Source: Gnetum montanum
Taxonomy: Eukaryota > Streptophyta > Gnetopsida > Gnetales > Gnetaceae
NCBI GenBank assembly: GCA_015680685.1
Contig: MNCI01030933.1
Coordinates: 142,850 to 196,341 of the forward strand
Reading direction: 5' to 3'
Length of the DNA stretch: 53,492 nt
The notes below the pieces were generated by a model. That model saw nothing but the letters and a program-made list of their open reading frames with translations. It was not told the origin of the DNA and made no database searches. Of the stretch, positions 36,001 to 45,139 are shown piece by piece. The position numbers and the translations under genes are program-made. The first letter of the stretch is position 1, and each line of letters starts with the position of its first letter.

Positions 36001-39000
36001 AAAAATGTAGTTATACATGCCAAATTTCAGATGTTATCTTCACCATATTGATTCAACTAGAAAGCTTATTGACAATGGCTAATGGAACATACTAGACTTG
36101 GCCCTATGCCCTCGCAAACCATATGCATAGAATAGGTCACTAGCCTTTTATACATGGACAACAGCAAAGACATCATCTTATGTATAGAATCATACACCAA
36201 TTAGGACATGTTCATAGACCTTATCTTAGCCCCATTAATATACTTCTAGCCTTTACAAGACTCTTAGTTTAGCCATGCCCCATAACACATTGAGACTCAA
36301 ATCTAATTTCACACAGAATTGTAACTGTTGTTTACCATCTCATTCTGCCATCATAACTTGATGCTACCTAAATATAATTCACATTTTGCAGATTTTTGTT
36401 GACCACAACAACGCTGCAGATTGACACTACTTCAATTGTGCTCTTTTAGGTTTTCATAACTTACATGCCCACCAATGAGCAATTGTCGATATCTTAACAA
36501 TTTTTGTTGAAAGCACGCTTTAGTCTTGTGCTACTTTTGCTACTTTCCTCTATGGCTTTGCACTTGCAACCCTTGCCTACATCGCCTACAACTATAGGTC
36601 TATGATGAATGCAAAATTTTAATGTAGAATTCTATGAAGAATAAGAATTCTTGTCCTTTTTTCATTACTGCTGTATAGTCTATATATAATGAGTACAAGA
36701 AACAACTTTCCTAAAGAATAGGGACAGTTGATAAAAATAATAGGGAAAGTACAAGGAAAGTTGATAAAAAGAATAGGGAAAGTATAGGGAAAGTTTATAA
36801 CTAATCTTCAACAGAATAAGGAAACAAAGATACCTTATAATAATGCCTCATAAGTTTCGGTCAAAGATAGGACCGAATCCCCTATATTCCTAAAATAGCA
36901 AATAAAATTAGAAATCAGAAAGATTAATGCCTAGAATAATTCCACACTTCCCCTCAAGCTGGGCTGAAAATATTGTTCATCCTGAGCTTGGAACTTAATT
37001 CTTTGAAACATTTTCTAGGTAAGGCTTTTGTTAGAATATCAGCAATTTGAGAACTTGTTGGCATGTAGACTAATTGGATGACATTGCCTTCAATCTTTTC
37101 TTGGATGAAGTGCCTATCAATTTCCACATGTTTAGTCCTATCATGATGAACTAGATTCTTGGCTAGACTAATTGCTGATTGGTTATCACAAAGAAGCTTC
37201 ATCGGTTCTTCAATCTTAACTTTAAGTTCTTCAAGTAGTCTTTTGATCCAAATTCCTTTGCAAATACCATGGGCCAGAGCATGGAATTCATATTTTGCAC
37301 TACTCCTTGATACCACATATTGCTTTTTGCTTTTCCAAGTAACAAGATTACCCCAAACATAGGTGCAATAGCCTAATGTAGATCTTTGATCAATCACAGA
37401 ACCTGCCCAATCTGCATCACTATAGATCTCTACCCCTTGGCTTGAGCACTTCTTGAAGAGTAGTCCTTTTCTTGGTGTCAACTTTAAATACCTTAGGATT
37501 TTGTAAACCACTTCCAAGTGTTCTTCTCTTGGGTCATTCATGAATTGGCTCACAACACTGACGGAGAATCCAATGTCGGGACAAGTATGCGAGAGATAGA
37601 TTAATCTACCAACTAACCATTGATACCGACCCTTGTCAACAGGAGCCCCCTTTTTTGCAATCTCCAGTTTAGTGGTCTCCATTGGAGTGTCTGCTGGCTT
37701 ACACCCCAGCATCCCACATTCTTCAAGCAAATCCAGAACATATTTCCTCTAAGATACAGAAATTCCACTCCTTGATCTAGCCACCTTGAGACCTAGAAAA
37801 TATCTTGATCCCAAATTCTTTGGCAAGAGTCTTCTTCAGATTAGTCATCTCCTCTATGAAATCACTAGTAACAATTATATCATTAACATAAATTATTAGG
37901 ATTGATACCTTACTAACTATGGACCTTTTTATGAAGAAGGTATGATCAGCCTGGCTTTGGGAGTATCCATGTAACTTCACCACCTTTGTAAATCTGTCAA
38001 ACCAGGCCCTTGGAGATTGTTTAAGACCATACAGACCTTTTCAACTTGCAGACTTGATTCCTTGTAGCATGAGTCTCAAACCTTGGAGGAATTTTCATGT
38101 ATACTTCCTCTTCTAGGTCTCCATTTAGGAAAGCATTCTTCACATATAACTGAAATAGTGGCCAGTTGAGGTTGGTAGCAAGAGACAAGAGAACCTTGAC
38201 AATGTTAAGTTTGGCTACAGGAGCAAATGTTTCTTGATAGTCAATGCCATAAGACTGAGTGAAACCTTCTTCAATGAGGTGAGCTTTTTATTTGTCAACA
38301 CTGCCATCTTCCTTATACTTCTCTGTAAATAATCATTTGCACCCAACTGGATTCTTTCCTGGAGGCAAATTAGTTATCTCCTATGTCTGATTCTTTTCAA
38401 GAGCCTGAATCTCCTCAAGAACTGCTGCCTTCCATAAGGGATTTTTGAGTGCTTCTTGGACATTAGTAGGAACCTGTATAGCATCCAAACTTGTGACAAA
38501 GGCCTGGAAATCTGGTGACAAATTAGAGTAAGAGACATAATTACAAATAGGATGTTGAGTGCATGATCTAACCCCCTTCCTTAGAGCAATTGGCGAACCC
38601 AAATCATTAGGAGTATCACTAGTAACAATCTCAGAAATTGTGTCACCTTCAATTAATGAATCTTAGTTGGACTTTTGGAGGGGTTCAGGAGAAGCTGGAG
38701 GTTCTCCCTGATGTTGTGCACTTCCTCCCCTGGAATGGCACTTAGCTCATTGTTTGTTGGTGAGTTTGAAGAAGGGTTAGACTCAGGGTTAGGCTCTTGA
38801 GAAGTGGACTCAGGTAGAGTAGATTGGGGGGCTTGGTTGACATGTTCAAAAGTGAAAACTATAGGAGTTTCGATGTTATGAGGGAATTCTGAATCATTCT
38901 CAACGTCCCAAGACTGGTATTCCTTATTATATTCACTCTCCCCCTGAATGGTAGTATTGGGATAAAAGGGTTGATTTTCAAAGAAAGAGACGTCTATAGA

Positions 39001-42000
39001 GTGATAATACTGTTTTGTGATTGGGGAATAACACTTGTACCCTTTATGATTTGATGAATATCCCAAGAAAATACATTTGATTGCTCGTGGGTCTAACTTC
39101 CCTCAATTTGGTGAGTGGATGTGGACAAAAGTTGAGCACCCAAAAATTTTGAGTGGAATGGTAGACACAAGTCAAGAGGAAGGGTGATATTTCAAGAGTG
39201 TTTGTAGTGGAGTCTAGAACTTGAGAACATGAGAAGGCATCCAATTTATCAAGAATGATGCAGTGAGGATGGCATCTCCCCAAAATTGTTTGGGAACATT
39301 GGTTGAAAACATTAGGGACTGGGCAACTTCAAGAAGATGTCTATTTTTTCATTCTGCAATGCCATTTTTTTGTGGGGTGTCAACATAGGAATTGTGATGA
39401 ATGATTCCTTGACTCAATAGATATTCTCCCAAAACAAACTTAAAATATCCTTTGCCATTGTCTATTTTGAGAATTTGAATTTTGGTTTGAAATTGAGTTT
39501 GAATCATGACGTTGAAATTTTTGAAGACTTGATCAACTTTGGATTTTTCTTTTATGAGATATACCCATGTCATGCAAGTGTGATCATCAATGAATGACAC
39601 AAACGGGATCTTGAAAGATGTTTTACTTGAGAGGGACCCCACAGATCACTATGAAACATTGAAAAAGGATGAGAAGGTCTGTATGATTGATTTGGAAATG
39701 GACTTCGTGTATGCTTTGAAAATTGACACACTTGACATTGGAACAAATTTGGATTTTTATTCTTGAATAATAATGGAAATAATCTTTCAAGATACAAAAA
39801 ATTGGGATGACCTAAACGAAAGTGCCATAGCATGGCTTCATTATTGGAATGTGAAACAGAAACACTAGAAGATGAATCTTGAAAACATATACTACCAACT
39901 TTTAGAGCTTGTCCATGCAAAGAGTTATTGCTTGTGAGAAGGTATAACCCTGAACTTTCCTTAGCCATACCAATTGTCCCCCCCTATCCATATCCTGAAA
40001 TTCACACAAGTTTTTGAAAAATTTAGTGACACAATTATAATCCAGTGTAAGTTTACTGATAGATAACAAATTGCAATCCAACTTTGGAACAAACAAAACT
40101 GAGCGAAGTGTCAAATCCTTGGTTAATTTCACTGTTCCAATTCCAGCCACTTGAGAATGTGTTCCATCAGCAATTTGAACATGCCACTTCTCCTTTCACA
40201 GATTGATTTCAATAAATAACCATGAGTCTCCGGTCATATGATCAGATGCCCTAGAGTCAACTATCTAAACAACAAAATTTTTTCCTTTAACATTGAAAGT
40301 ATGCATGACTTTACCTCTATGAGCAATGGATTTGGTGGTTATGAGAGAGGAGGATGAACTGGTCTACTATTGCCCGAATAGTGTTTGGAGTAATTTGAGT
40401 TGTTCTTTGCTGAAGAGAGTGGTCTCGGTGATTTCTGGTTTTTTCTTAGTTGTGGCCGAATGTCCTCTGCTATCCTTACGAGTGGCAAATTTGGCATCAT
40501 CGAGTTTGTCGTGTAATTCCCAAGATCGATTCTTTGTGTGACCAAGTTTGTGACAATGGTCACACTTAGGCCTCTCCTTCTTTTGCTTTCCATTGTTGAA
40601 TGTTGGCTGTCCTCCACGAGCTGCCATTGTAGAAGCTTCGAAATTGTTGGATGTGCCTTGCTTTTCCATCATGATCTTCTTGCGGCTCTCTTCATGTTGG
40701 ACATTGGAAAATGCTTCACGAAGACTTGGTAGAGGGCTCTTTGATAAAATCCGTCCACTAACCTCATCCAATTTCTTATTCAGGCTGATTAAAAACTTGT
40801 ATAGGCATGCTTCTTCAACAATCTTTTTGTAATACGCAGCATCGTTAGAACACTTCCATTTGTATTCTAGGAACATGTCTAATTGTTGCCAATGACGGTT
40901 GAGAGTGTTGGAAGTATTGTGTGATGTTGAGATCTCCTTGTTGTTGATCATGAACAATGCTCTCAATTTTGAACAACTCAGATTTGTTCTCGATGTGTGA
41001 GTATGCCTCCTTAGTAGCTTCCCAAATTTCTACTGCTGTTTCATATAGAAGAAAATTTTCTCCTATGTCATTCATCATGGGATTGAGAAGCCATGACTTA
41101 ACCAAATTATTCTCTGTCTTCCATGCTTGAAAGGATGCATTTTCCTTCTTTGGTTGGACTGTTTCACTGTTAAGGTATTCATCTTCACCTTTACTAGTGA
41201 TAAAAATCAAAATGGATTGTGACTAGGCAAGATAATTCTGGCTGTTAAGCTTGTGGCCGGTGATGACAAAAGATGAGTGATCGATGGCACCCGGTTGGCT
41301 AATAGAGCTCGGGATGATTTCTGTAGATGAGACTTCCTTATTGGCGGCCATTGAAAATTTTTGGGTTAGGTTTTCAGAGATGTCTTTGATACCATGCAAA
41401 ATTTTAATCTGGAATTCTATGAAGATTAAAAATTCTTGCCCTTTTTTCATTACTGTCGTATAGGCTATATATAATGAGTACAAGAAACAACTTTCCTAAA
41501 GAATAGGGAAAGTTGATAAAAAGAATAGGGAAAGTATAGGGAAAGTTGATAACTAATCTTCAACAAAATAAGGAAACAAAGATACCTTCTAATAATGCCT
41601 CATAAGTTTCGGTCAAAGATAGAACTGAATCCCCTATATTCCTAAAATAACAAATAAAATAACAAATCAGAGAGACTAATGCCTAGAATAATTCCACAAT
41701 TACATACTTGTAATCTCTGTGCATGCCATCTATGTTATTCAAATCTATGTCTATGTTGCATGTGTTGTGCACATTTGGCTTTATGTTGACTGTGTTACAA
41801 AGATCCATGTGCTTGTCACCTATGTTGTGCAGATTGTAGATCTATGCATACATCATCTATGTTGTGCAAATTTGGGTGTACATCTTTTTGTATGTTACCT
41901 ATGTTATGTAGATCCGTGTGCACACCACTTGTGTGCCTTAGTTCACTATTGTGTGCCTTTGTATACTACTACACACCTGCATTTGTTTGCTTTATATATT

Positions 42001-44072
42001 GCTGCACACTAACCTTTCTGTATTGTTGTGTGTATCTTTGCATGTTTCTGTGTGCATTTGCAAGCTATTCATCCATGCTTTTATACACTGCCACATGCCT
42101 TTGCACATTGTTATGTGCCTTTGCATGTTGTTGTAATCTGCTGTTCCTCTTAGTGAACTTGGCATTGTCTCTTGGTTAGCAGTCTCTTATTTAACAGTGC
42201 AAGTGGACAAAGAGATCCTCTTTATGTGTTAAGTCTACATGTATCTAGTAGTATGCTAGCCTTCAAAATGTAAATGCCTAGAGGTAACATGAGAGAAACA
42301 AGGTAGACAAGTGTGTAGGATGCAGTAGAAATAGCTTAGAAAAAAATGCATTTTATCAATTCATTTAGGGCATCATATATAGAGAGAGGAAGCACCTCTT
42401 TATAGGTTGTTTAGGGTTAGAGTTTTTTGGGAATTGCAAAGTTAGATCCACCCACTAAAACTACCAAACATAATGATGCATTTTCATGTAGATCAACACT
42501 TACAAACCAGAGGATCCTTCTAACTTCAAAATGATCTTTGCTAAGGGAGTGATATGATTTGTATCTGGCTCTTTGCTAATCCATCTAGCCAGAATTTATT
42601 TTGTTAGTTTAAGATAGTTTTGGCCGAGGGGGAAACTACCAATCATAATCTTGTAATGCTAAATTATCTTTTGTTTATAATATAATGCTAAATAATATTT
42701 CTCAAAATTCGCAACCTATATTATATACAAATTTTTTAGACTTGATCCTATGATTTATTTTTTCGAAATTGTTGTTTATTACATTTAAGACCCTAGGGAT
42801 CCATTGTACTGGTTGAGTTTCAACACCTTTTTTGGTATAATACTTGTATATCTTGGTTATTGCCGAGCATGCAAGTCACATGGCTTAAACCAAGCAGTCA
42901 CATGCCTTAACAAACAGTAGAATAATTACATTCCCTGAAGCTTTTCAACACATGTAAACACAAGTATCAACATCACATTTGGAGTATTTTTGTTTCGGGA
43001 TGAACTCTTCTGAGGGCATTATTTTGAGGCCACAAACACTTCTCTTTAATCTTGTAGCTGGGTAACAGCAGTATCAAATTCATTTGGCACTTCCATTTAC
43101 CACTCTTTCTCATTATCTGCATTGAGAAAAGTGTTTTTTAATATCATATATGTTCATACTTTAAATCAAAGAGGGCTACCCTAGAAAGCAAATCAATATT
43201 GTCAGATTCTTTAAGGGTCTGTTTGGTTGGATGAAGGAGATGCTGAGTATATAGATTCATGAATCTGAGCAGATTACACCTCAATTGGTGAAATCCAAAT
43301 AGAATTAAAAAAATAAAAATAAATTAAATGGGGCCCAATATGAATCTGAAGATTTAATCTAGATAAACCTATATAGAATTAACTGAAACCAAACAATATT
43401 CTAAATATAATGGGTGGACTTTGTCAATCCAGCACCTGGAGAATCAAACAACCAAACACACCCTAAATTTTTAAATGTTTTGCTGGACTCTATTTAATTT
43501 TTCTTTGCATTTCATTTCATCCTTTCTGTGTGTATTACTAGTTATTCTGAATCTCTAGCGGATGTTTATCTTTCAGAGTTCCTTGGCTGCTCTGAGCAGG
43601 TTGAGAGCAGAGGTTGATTCAACTAAAAAGAGATCTGAGAGAGAGAAAGAAACTTCTGAAAGAGATATGGAAATTTGCACCAGAGTGAAAAATAATGCAT
43701 GGGTTATTTGCCGAATCAGTGGTGAATATGAACTCTATATGGTTCTTGAAAAAGCAAGTGAAACTCTTCTTTATGCATCTGATGCTGTGGAGAAGTTTAG
43801 TAAAAGGTATGGAATGTAGAGCACTGGTTGCAATGGAACAAAGCTATGTTTTTTAAATTGTTTATTCTTTTCCAAACAAAGATTTTGTTTTCTTCATTAC
43901 TCTAATTGTGATAGCAACCTAAATTTGTTGCGTTCCCTGAAGCTTTATAAATCTCTCTATTAATGTATTAATTCTTTTTTGCTCTCATATATTTGTGTTT
44001 TTTTATGCTAAATCGCAAACTGAGAAGATTTTTATGTCCAGGTATTGCAATGGTGTTTTTTCATCAGATTGA
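21089..44072 (+). CDS. CCZ1: CCZ1, vacuolar fusion protein / Rab7 GEF subunit, nine coding exons
   Basis: CCZ1 pairs with MON1; in the known family the dimer is the exchange factor that activates Rab7 (plant RABG3) on late endosomes for vacuolar trafficking. Exons: 21089-21270, 22405-22498, 27147-27330, 27416-27525, 28082-28180, 28293-28751, 29866-30021, 43577-43806, 44042-44072. All introns are GT-AG and phases join cleanly to 1545 nt, 514 residues, close to the usual plant size. N-terminal longin part: QLCVFDMRRGQ, LSVIGLSEGLVTFT (about 15-60), EPDIWMVL (about 85-92). Middle: LVRVLESPLTGNFVK (about 192-206). C-terminal part: ENALSKIIKLEDKL, NNAWVICRISG, LLYASDAVEKFSKRYCNG. The start has A at -3 and G at +4. 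No membrane segment is seen. Intron 7 is 13,555 nt and intron 3 only 85. No frameshift or stop interrupts it. Exon borders are by eye. Confidence 0.93.
21271..22404 (+). other. CCZ1 intron 1
   Basis: 1134-nt A/T-rich intron, donor GTAAAA and acceptor TTTCAG. I see no element or gene in it. Confidence 0.8.
22625..22856 (-). repeat. Degenerate solo LTR in CCZ1 intron 2
   Basis: It matches, in order, the LTRs at 33051-33304 and 42254-42498: GTGTGTAGAATATAGTA, ATGCATTTAACTTATTTATG, GGAGAGACAAAGCACATCTT, CACCTACTAAAAACTGCCAA and a terminal GGTCAACA. The left limit is approximate and no target duplication was found. Confidence 0.7.
24735..25911 (+). mobile_element. RTE-clade LINE, 5'-truncated 3' end
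   Basis: The plus-strand frame contains the C-terminal block typical of plant RTE reverse transcriptases: SGVLCNRRIPTRLKGKFYRA, AIRYEMLYVVDCLPTKNI, with later pieces after frameshifts (VVSDGLVMCEED corresponds to the usual LRWFGHV region). The 3' end has the hallmark ATATAGCCAACCCATTTAGT-GGGGATAAGG followed by a simple-repeat tail (TGATGATGGTTATTATTA). It lies in CCZ1 intron 2 in sense orientation, and the 5' end is missing. Confidence 0.8.
27526..28081 (+). other. CCZ1 intron 4
   Basis: 556 nt, donor GTTTGT, acceptor TTTGCAG, T-rich. No element recognised. Confidence 0.75.
28752..29865 (+). other. CCZ1 intron 6
   Basis: 1114 nt, donor GTAAGT, acceptor CTGTCAG preceded by a 14-base A run (29845-29858). 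A/T-rich, no element recognised. Confidence 0.75.
31734..32317 (-). mobile_element. Non-LTR retrotransposon-type insertion with 13-bp target duplication
   Basis: TGATAGGATCAAA occurs at 31734-31746 and again at 32305-32317, directly flanking a 558-bp insert. On the minus strand the insert ends in an A-run (31747-31755), as expected for target-primed reverse transcription. The minus frame 31992-32255 reads MQREAQQQTTRMQIQMLRWM and TSKHQTRLTQLIQENQQHLA, a Gln-rich, coiled-coil-like piece. Parts of the insert are GC-richer than the intron. The parent (L1-like LINE or retroposed transcript) is not identified. Confidence 0.75.
33051..33304 (-). repeat. 3' LTR of old copia
   Basis: 254 bp, TGCTAACC to TTCAACA on the plus strand. 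On the minus strand a G-run (TTATGGGGGG, 33305-33314) directly precedes TGTTGAAC, a polypurine tract. Confidence 0.8.
33790..35840 (-). pseudogene. gag-pre-integrase-integrase relic of old copia
   Basis: Minus-strand fragments in order: gag (FNNKSNTEFIYLLNKINKL near 35590, WIVWAFFIKNAQVV near 35430-35460, LLAFNMPCNAYIWGSMQ near 35310); pre-integrase (QEALWHTRTRHVSLKRICRL near 34360-34410, CKACIMGKAIRQPFKSKS near 34250-34310); integrase core start (ERIHSNVYGPISTKRKIRG, HYFIIFIVDYTEK near 34140-34230); and its C-terminal side (KGIPKRINKMLLDMVRSML near 33880-33940). Stops and shifts are numerous. The gene order is that of Ty1/copia (integrase upstream of RT); the RT itself is absent. Confidence 0.75.
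36610..36946 (-). repeat. 3' LTR of nested copia
   Basis: 337 bp, TGCAAAATTTTAATG to AATAATTCCACA on the plus strand. It carries one more copy of a GATAAAAA(G/T)AATAGGGAAAG-type unit than the 5' LTR, which explains its extra 33 bp. Confidence 0.9.
36954..37730 (-). CDS. copia RT C-terminus and RNase H, still open
   Basis: 258 residues without a stop, ending at the polypurine tract. Order: MLGCKPADTPME (end of RT), YQWLVGRLIYLSHTCPDIGF, RYLKLTPRKGLLF, IYSDADWAGSVIDQRSTLGY (RNase H with catalytic Asp), SSAKYEFHALAHG (catalytic Glu), KLLCDNQSAISLAKN, HVEIDRHFIQEKI and DILTKALPR. All are hallmark copia RNase H blocks. It is the longest intact piece of the element; upstream RT is broken, so it is unlikely to be made as a functional protein. 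Confidence 0.88.
   Translation of the reverse strand: MLEECGMLGCKPADTPMETTKLEIAKKGAPVDKGRYQWLVGRLIYLSHTCPDIGFSVSVVSQFMNDPREEHLEVVYKILRYLKLTPRKGLLFKKCSSQGVEIYSDADWAGSVIDQRSTLGYCTYVWGNLVTWKSKKQYVVSRSSAKYEFHALAHGICKGIWIKRLLEELKVKIEEPMKLLCDNQSAISLAKNLVHHDRTKHVEIDRHFIQEKIEGNVIQLVYMPTSSQIADILTKALPRKCFKELSSKLRMNNIFSPA
37777..38602 (-). pseudogene. copia reverse transcriptase, broken
   Basis: The N-terminal part (38381-38602) has the entry to RT, EALKNPLWKAAVLEEIQALE. Several shifts follow. The palm piece (37777-37983) has YSQSQADHTFFIK and, at the active site, ILIIYVNDIIVTSD. The family motif is YVDD, so the first catalytic Asp is changed to Asn, compatible with a G-to-A change. The enzyme would be inactive even if frames were intact. 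Confidence 0.85.
38653..39968 (-). pseudogene. copia integrase, broken
   Basis: Pre-integrase zinc domain: AMLWHFRLGHPNFLYLERLF, CQVCQFSKHTRSPF (HHCC type). Core: FVSFIDDHTCMTWVYLIKEK (first catalytic Asp), ILKIDNGKGYF (second Asp), PQKNGIAE (catalytic Glu, at the end of the frame at 39349). The C-terminal part has KGYKCYSPITKQYYHSIDVS followed by a Ser/Pro/Glu-rich linker towards RT. Frame changes occur near 39570, 39349 and 39050. Confidence 0.85.
39902..40366 (-). pseudogene. copia protease to pre-integrase linker, broken
   Basis: GIGTVKLTKDLTLRSVLFVP and KLDCNLLSISKLTLDYNC are the block that follows the copia protease active site. The Asp-Ser-Gly part should lie around 40230-40290, where the sequence is interrupted by a stop. 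Confidence 0.7.
40367..41351 (-). pseudogene. copia gag, broken
   Basis: It starts MAANKEVSSTE at 41351. At NYLA a TAG (about 41222) stands where the family has Trp (NYLxW). It continues SKGEDEYLN, SWLLNPMMNDIGENFLLYET, AVEIWEATKEAYSHIENKSE and a knuckle CDHCHKLGHTKNRS near 40535-40575. In the last, Ser replaces the fourth zinc ligand of CX2CX4HX4C. Confidence 0.85.
41387..41394 (-). other. Primer-binding site of nested copia
   Basis: The minus strand reads TGGTATCA immediately after the LTR end, followed by AAGACATC; the initiator tRNA-Met site typical of plant copia elements. Confidence 0.85.
41395..41698 (-). repeat. 5' LTR of nested copia
   Basis: 304 bp, TGCAAAATTTTAATC to AATAATTCCACA. 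It differs from the 3' LTR by a missing 33-bp tandem unit and scattered substitutions. Confidence 0.9.
41715..42135. repeat. Imperfect minisatellite in the old copia leader
   Basis: A first block repeats a 30-42 bp unit around CTATGTTGTGCARAT (about 41715-41925); a second repeats a roughly 22-bp unit around GTGCCTTTGCATRTTGTTG (about 41930-42135). Unit lengths vary. Short open frames across it are a by-product. Confidence 0.6.
42254..42498 (-). repeat. 5' LTR of old copia
   Basis: 245 bp, TGCTAGCC to GATCAACA on the plus strand, collinear with 33051-33304. No initiator-Met site is visible beside it (42240-42253), so the primer site is decayed or different. Confidence 0.75.
43215..43463. mobile_element. 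MITE with TAA target duplication
   Basis: 249 bp with inverted ends GGGTCTGTTTGGTTG and, reversed, GGGTGTGTTTGGTTG (one mismatch in 15), flanked by TAA on each side (43212-43214, 43464-43466). Three-base TWA duplication suggests a PIF/Harbinger-type MITE. It lies 113 bp upstream of CCZ1 exon 8. Confidence 0.8.
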
Positions 44073-45139
44073 ACCTCTTTGAAGGAAAGAATTTGGTATG
44101 TTTTTTCAGCATGCAAATATCTAAATGGATGGATGTCGAAGTTCCAAGTGACATTGGTCAATAAACAGAGCATGATATTATAAACCGTTTTGAATAATGG
44201 TTGTCTCAGAATCATTTCACGGAGGACTTAAATGATGCTGTGCTTATTGCATTGCAACAAGGTTTTATGAAAGCCATCATGTCTCTAATTGTTTTTGAAT
44301 AGAATGATTTTACAGAAAGAAAACATATATATTGAAATTTTTTAGGCTGGCTACAAAATAAAATTGTAGAGAGTTTCTGGTCATTGTTAGACTAGAGATT
44401 TTCATAGCAAAGAAAAGAAGACGCGAAACCTACAACTCTTCGAAGAGATACTTGCGTCATACTTCATTGAGTTCAAGCATAAATTACAACACACCTAAAG
44501 GTAAATACTAGGTGACTTGTGATTTCTAATACCTTTACAGTTTTCTAATATTTTAACCTCAAATGGCAAAACATTCAGACACACCTAAAGGTGGATACCA
44601 GGTGACTTGTGATTTCTAATACCTTTTATAGTTTTCTAATATTTTAACCTTAATGGCAAAGCATTCAAACACTTAAAAAAGATAATTGTATTGTAATGAC
44701 AAAACATTTAAACATCTTCATGATAAATGGCTTTGAATATCAGATGTTTCATTAGGTGTGATGTAACTAATCATTACCGTAAAATTCTTAAAGTGATGTC
44801 TAAAAGATATCAAGATATGTAACATATTTGTTAAATCTTTTAATAAATGTTTGATGAACCATGAATAACTAACTTTTCATCTTTTAATCAAGGATATAAG
44901 ATATAAAAGTTAAAGATTGGATTAGTAATCATGTTTTCATGTTAAACAACATGGGTTTAGTTGATTGTCCATTGCATAAATGAACCACACTTTAAAGTTT
45001 GTTTTAGTTTAATTGGAATTTGTAAAGTCTAAACATAATGATTGTAACTAGGGTATTGTAATTGAAAATAATTTGGAAGTTCTTTAAATTTTTCTAGAAT
45101 GCTCCTATATTGAAAACCATTCCATAGTTATTTGCTAAG
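44073..45139. other. CCZ1 3'UTR and 3' flank
   Basis: The 3'UTR begins after the stop at 44072. An AATAAA at 44357-44362 is a candidate poly(A) signal, about 285 nt downstream. The rest is A/T-rich with the duplication listed next; no gene is seen. Confidence 0.5.
44491..44671. repeat. 90-bp tandem duplication downstream of CCZ1
   Basis: Copy 1 44491-44580 and copy 2 44581-44671 both start ACACCTAAAGGT and share AGGTGACTTGTGATTTCTAA and TTTTCTAATATTTTAACCT, with about ten differences. Confidence 0.85.

Larger units (their letters stand above)
36610..41698 (-). mobile_element. Younger Ty1/copia element nested in the old copia
   Basis: 5089 bp with LTRs at both ends, primer site for initiator tRNA-Met, gag, integrase, RT and RNase H in copia order on the minus strand, and a polypurine tract (TTGAGGGGAAG, 36947-36957) beside the 3' LTR. 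All domains are recognisable, but frameshifts and stops make it non-autonomous. No convincing target duplication was found (ATGAA left, ATTAC right). It sits in the leader of the old copia. Confidence 0.92.
33051..42498 (-). mobile_element. Old Ty1/copia-type element, host of a nested copia
   Basis: Two related LTRs in direct orientation (33051-33304 and 42254-42498) bound this element. Flanks TTTAC (33046-33050) and CTTAC (42499-42503) agree at four of five bases, consistent with an aged 5-bp target duplication. On the minus strand the order is LTR, leader (interrupted by the younger copia), gag, pre-integrase, integrase, then the 3' LTR. Reverse transcriptase and RNase H are missing between about 33790 and 33315, so it is internally deleted. 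It lies antisense in CCZ1 intron 7. Confidence 0.8.
30022..43576 (+). other. CCZ1 intron 7, giant and repeat-filled
   Basis: 13,555 nt between donor AAG|GTAAAA and acceptor TCTTTCAG. It contains a non-LTR insertion (31747-32304), an old copia element (33051-42498) with a younger copia inside (36610-41698) and a MITE (43215-43463). 30022-31734 and 32318-33045 are A/T-rich with no recognised feature. Confidence 0.85.

Noticed and set aside
41719-42179. Three overlapping plus-strand Cys/His-rich open frames
   Set aside because: They arise from the minisatellite and show no coding constraint.
41844-42179. Membrane-protein-like frame (Leu/Cys/Phe-rich)
   Set aside because: The hydrophobic composition follows from the T/G-rich minisatellite, not from a transmembrane protein.
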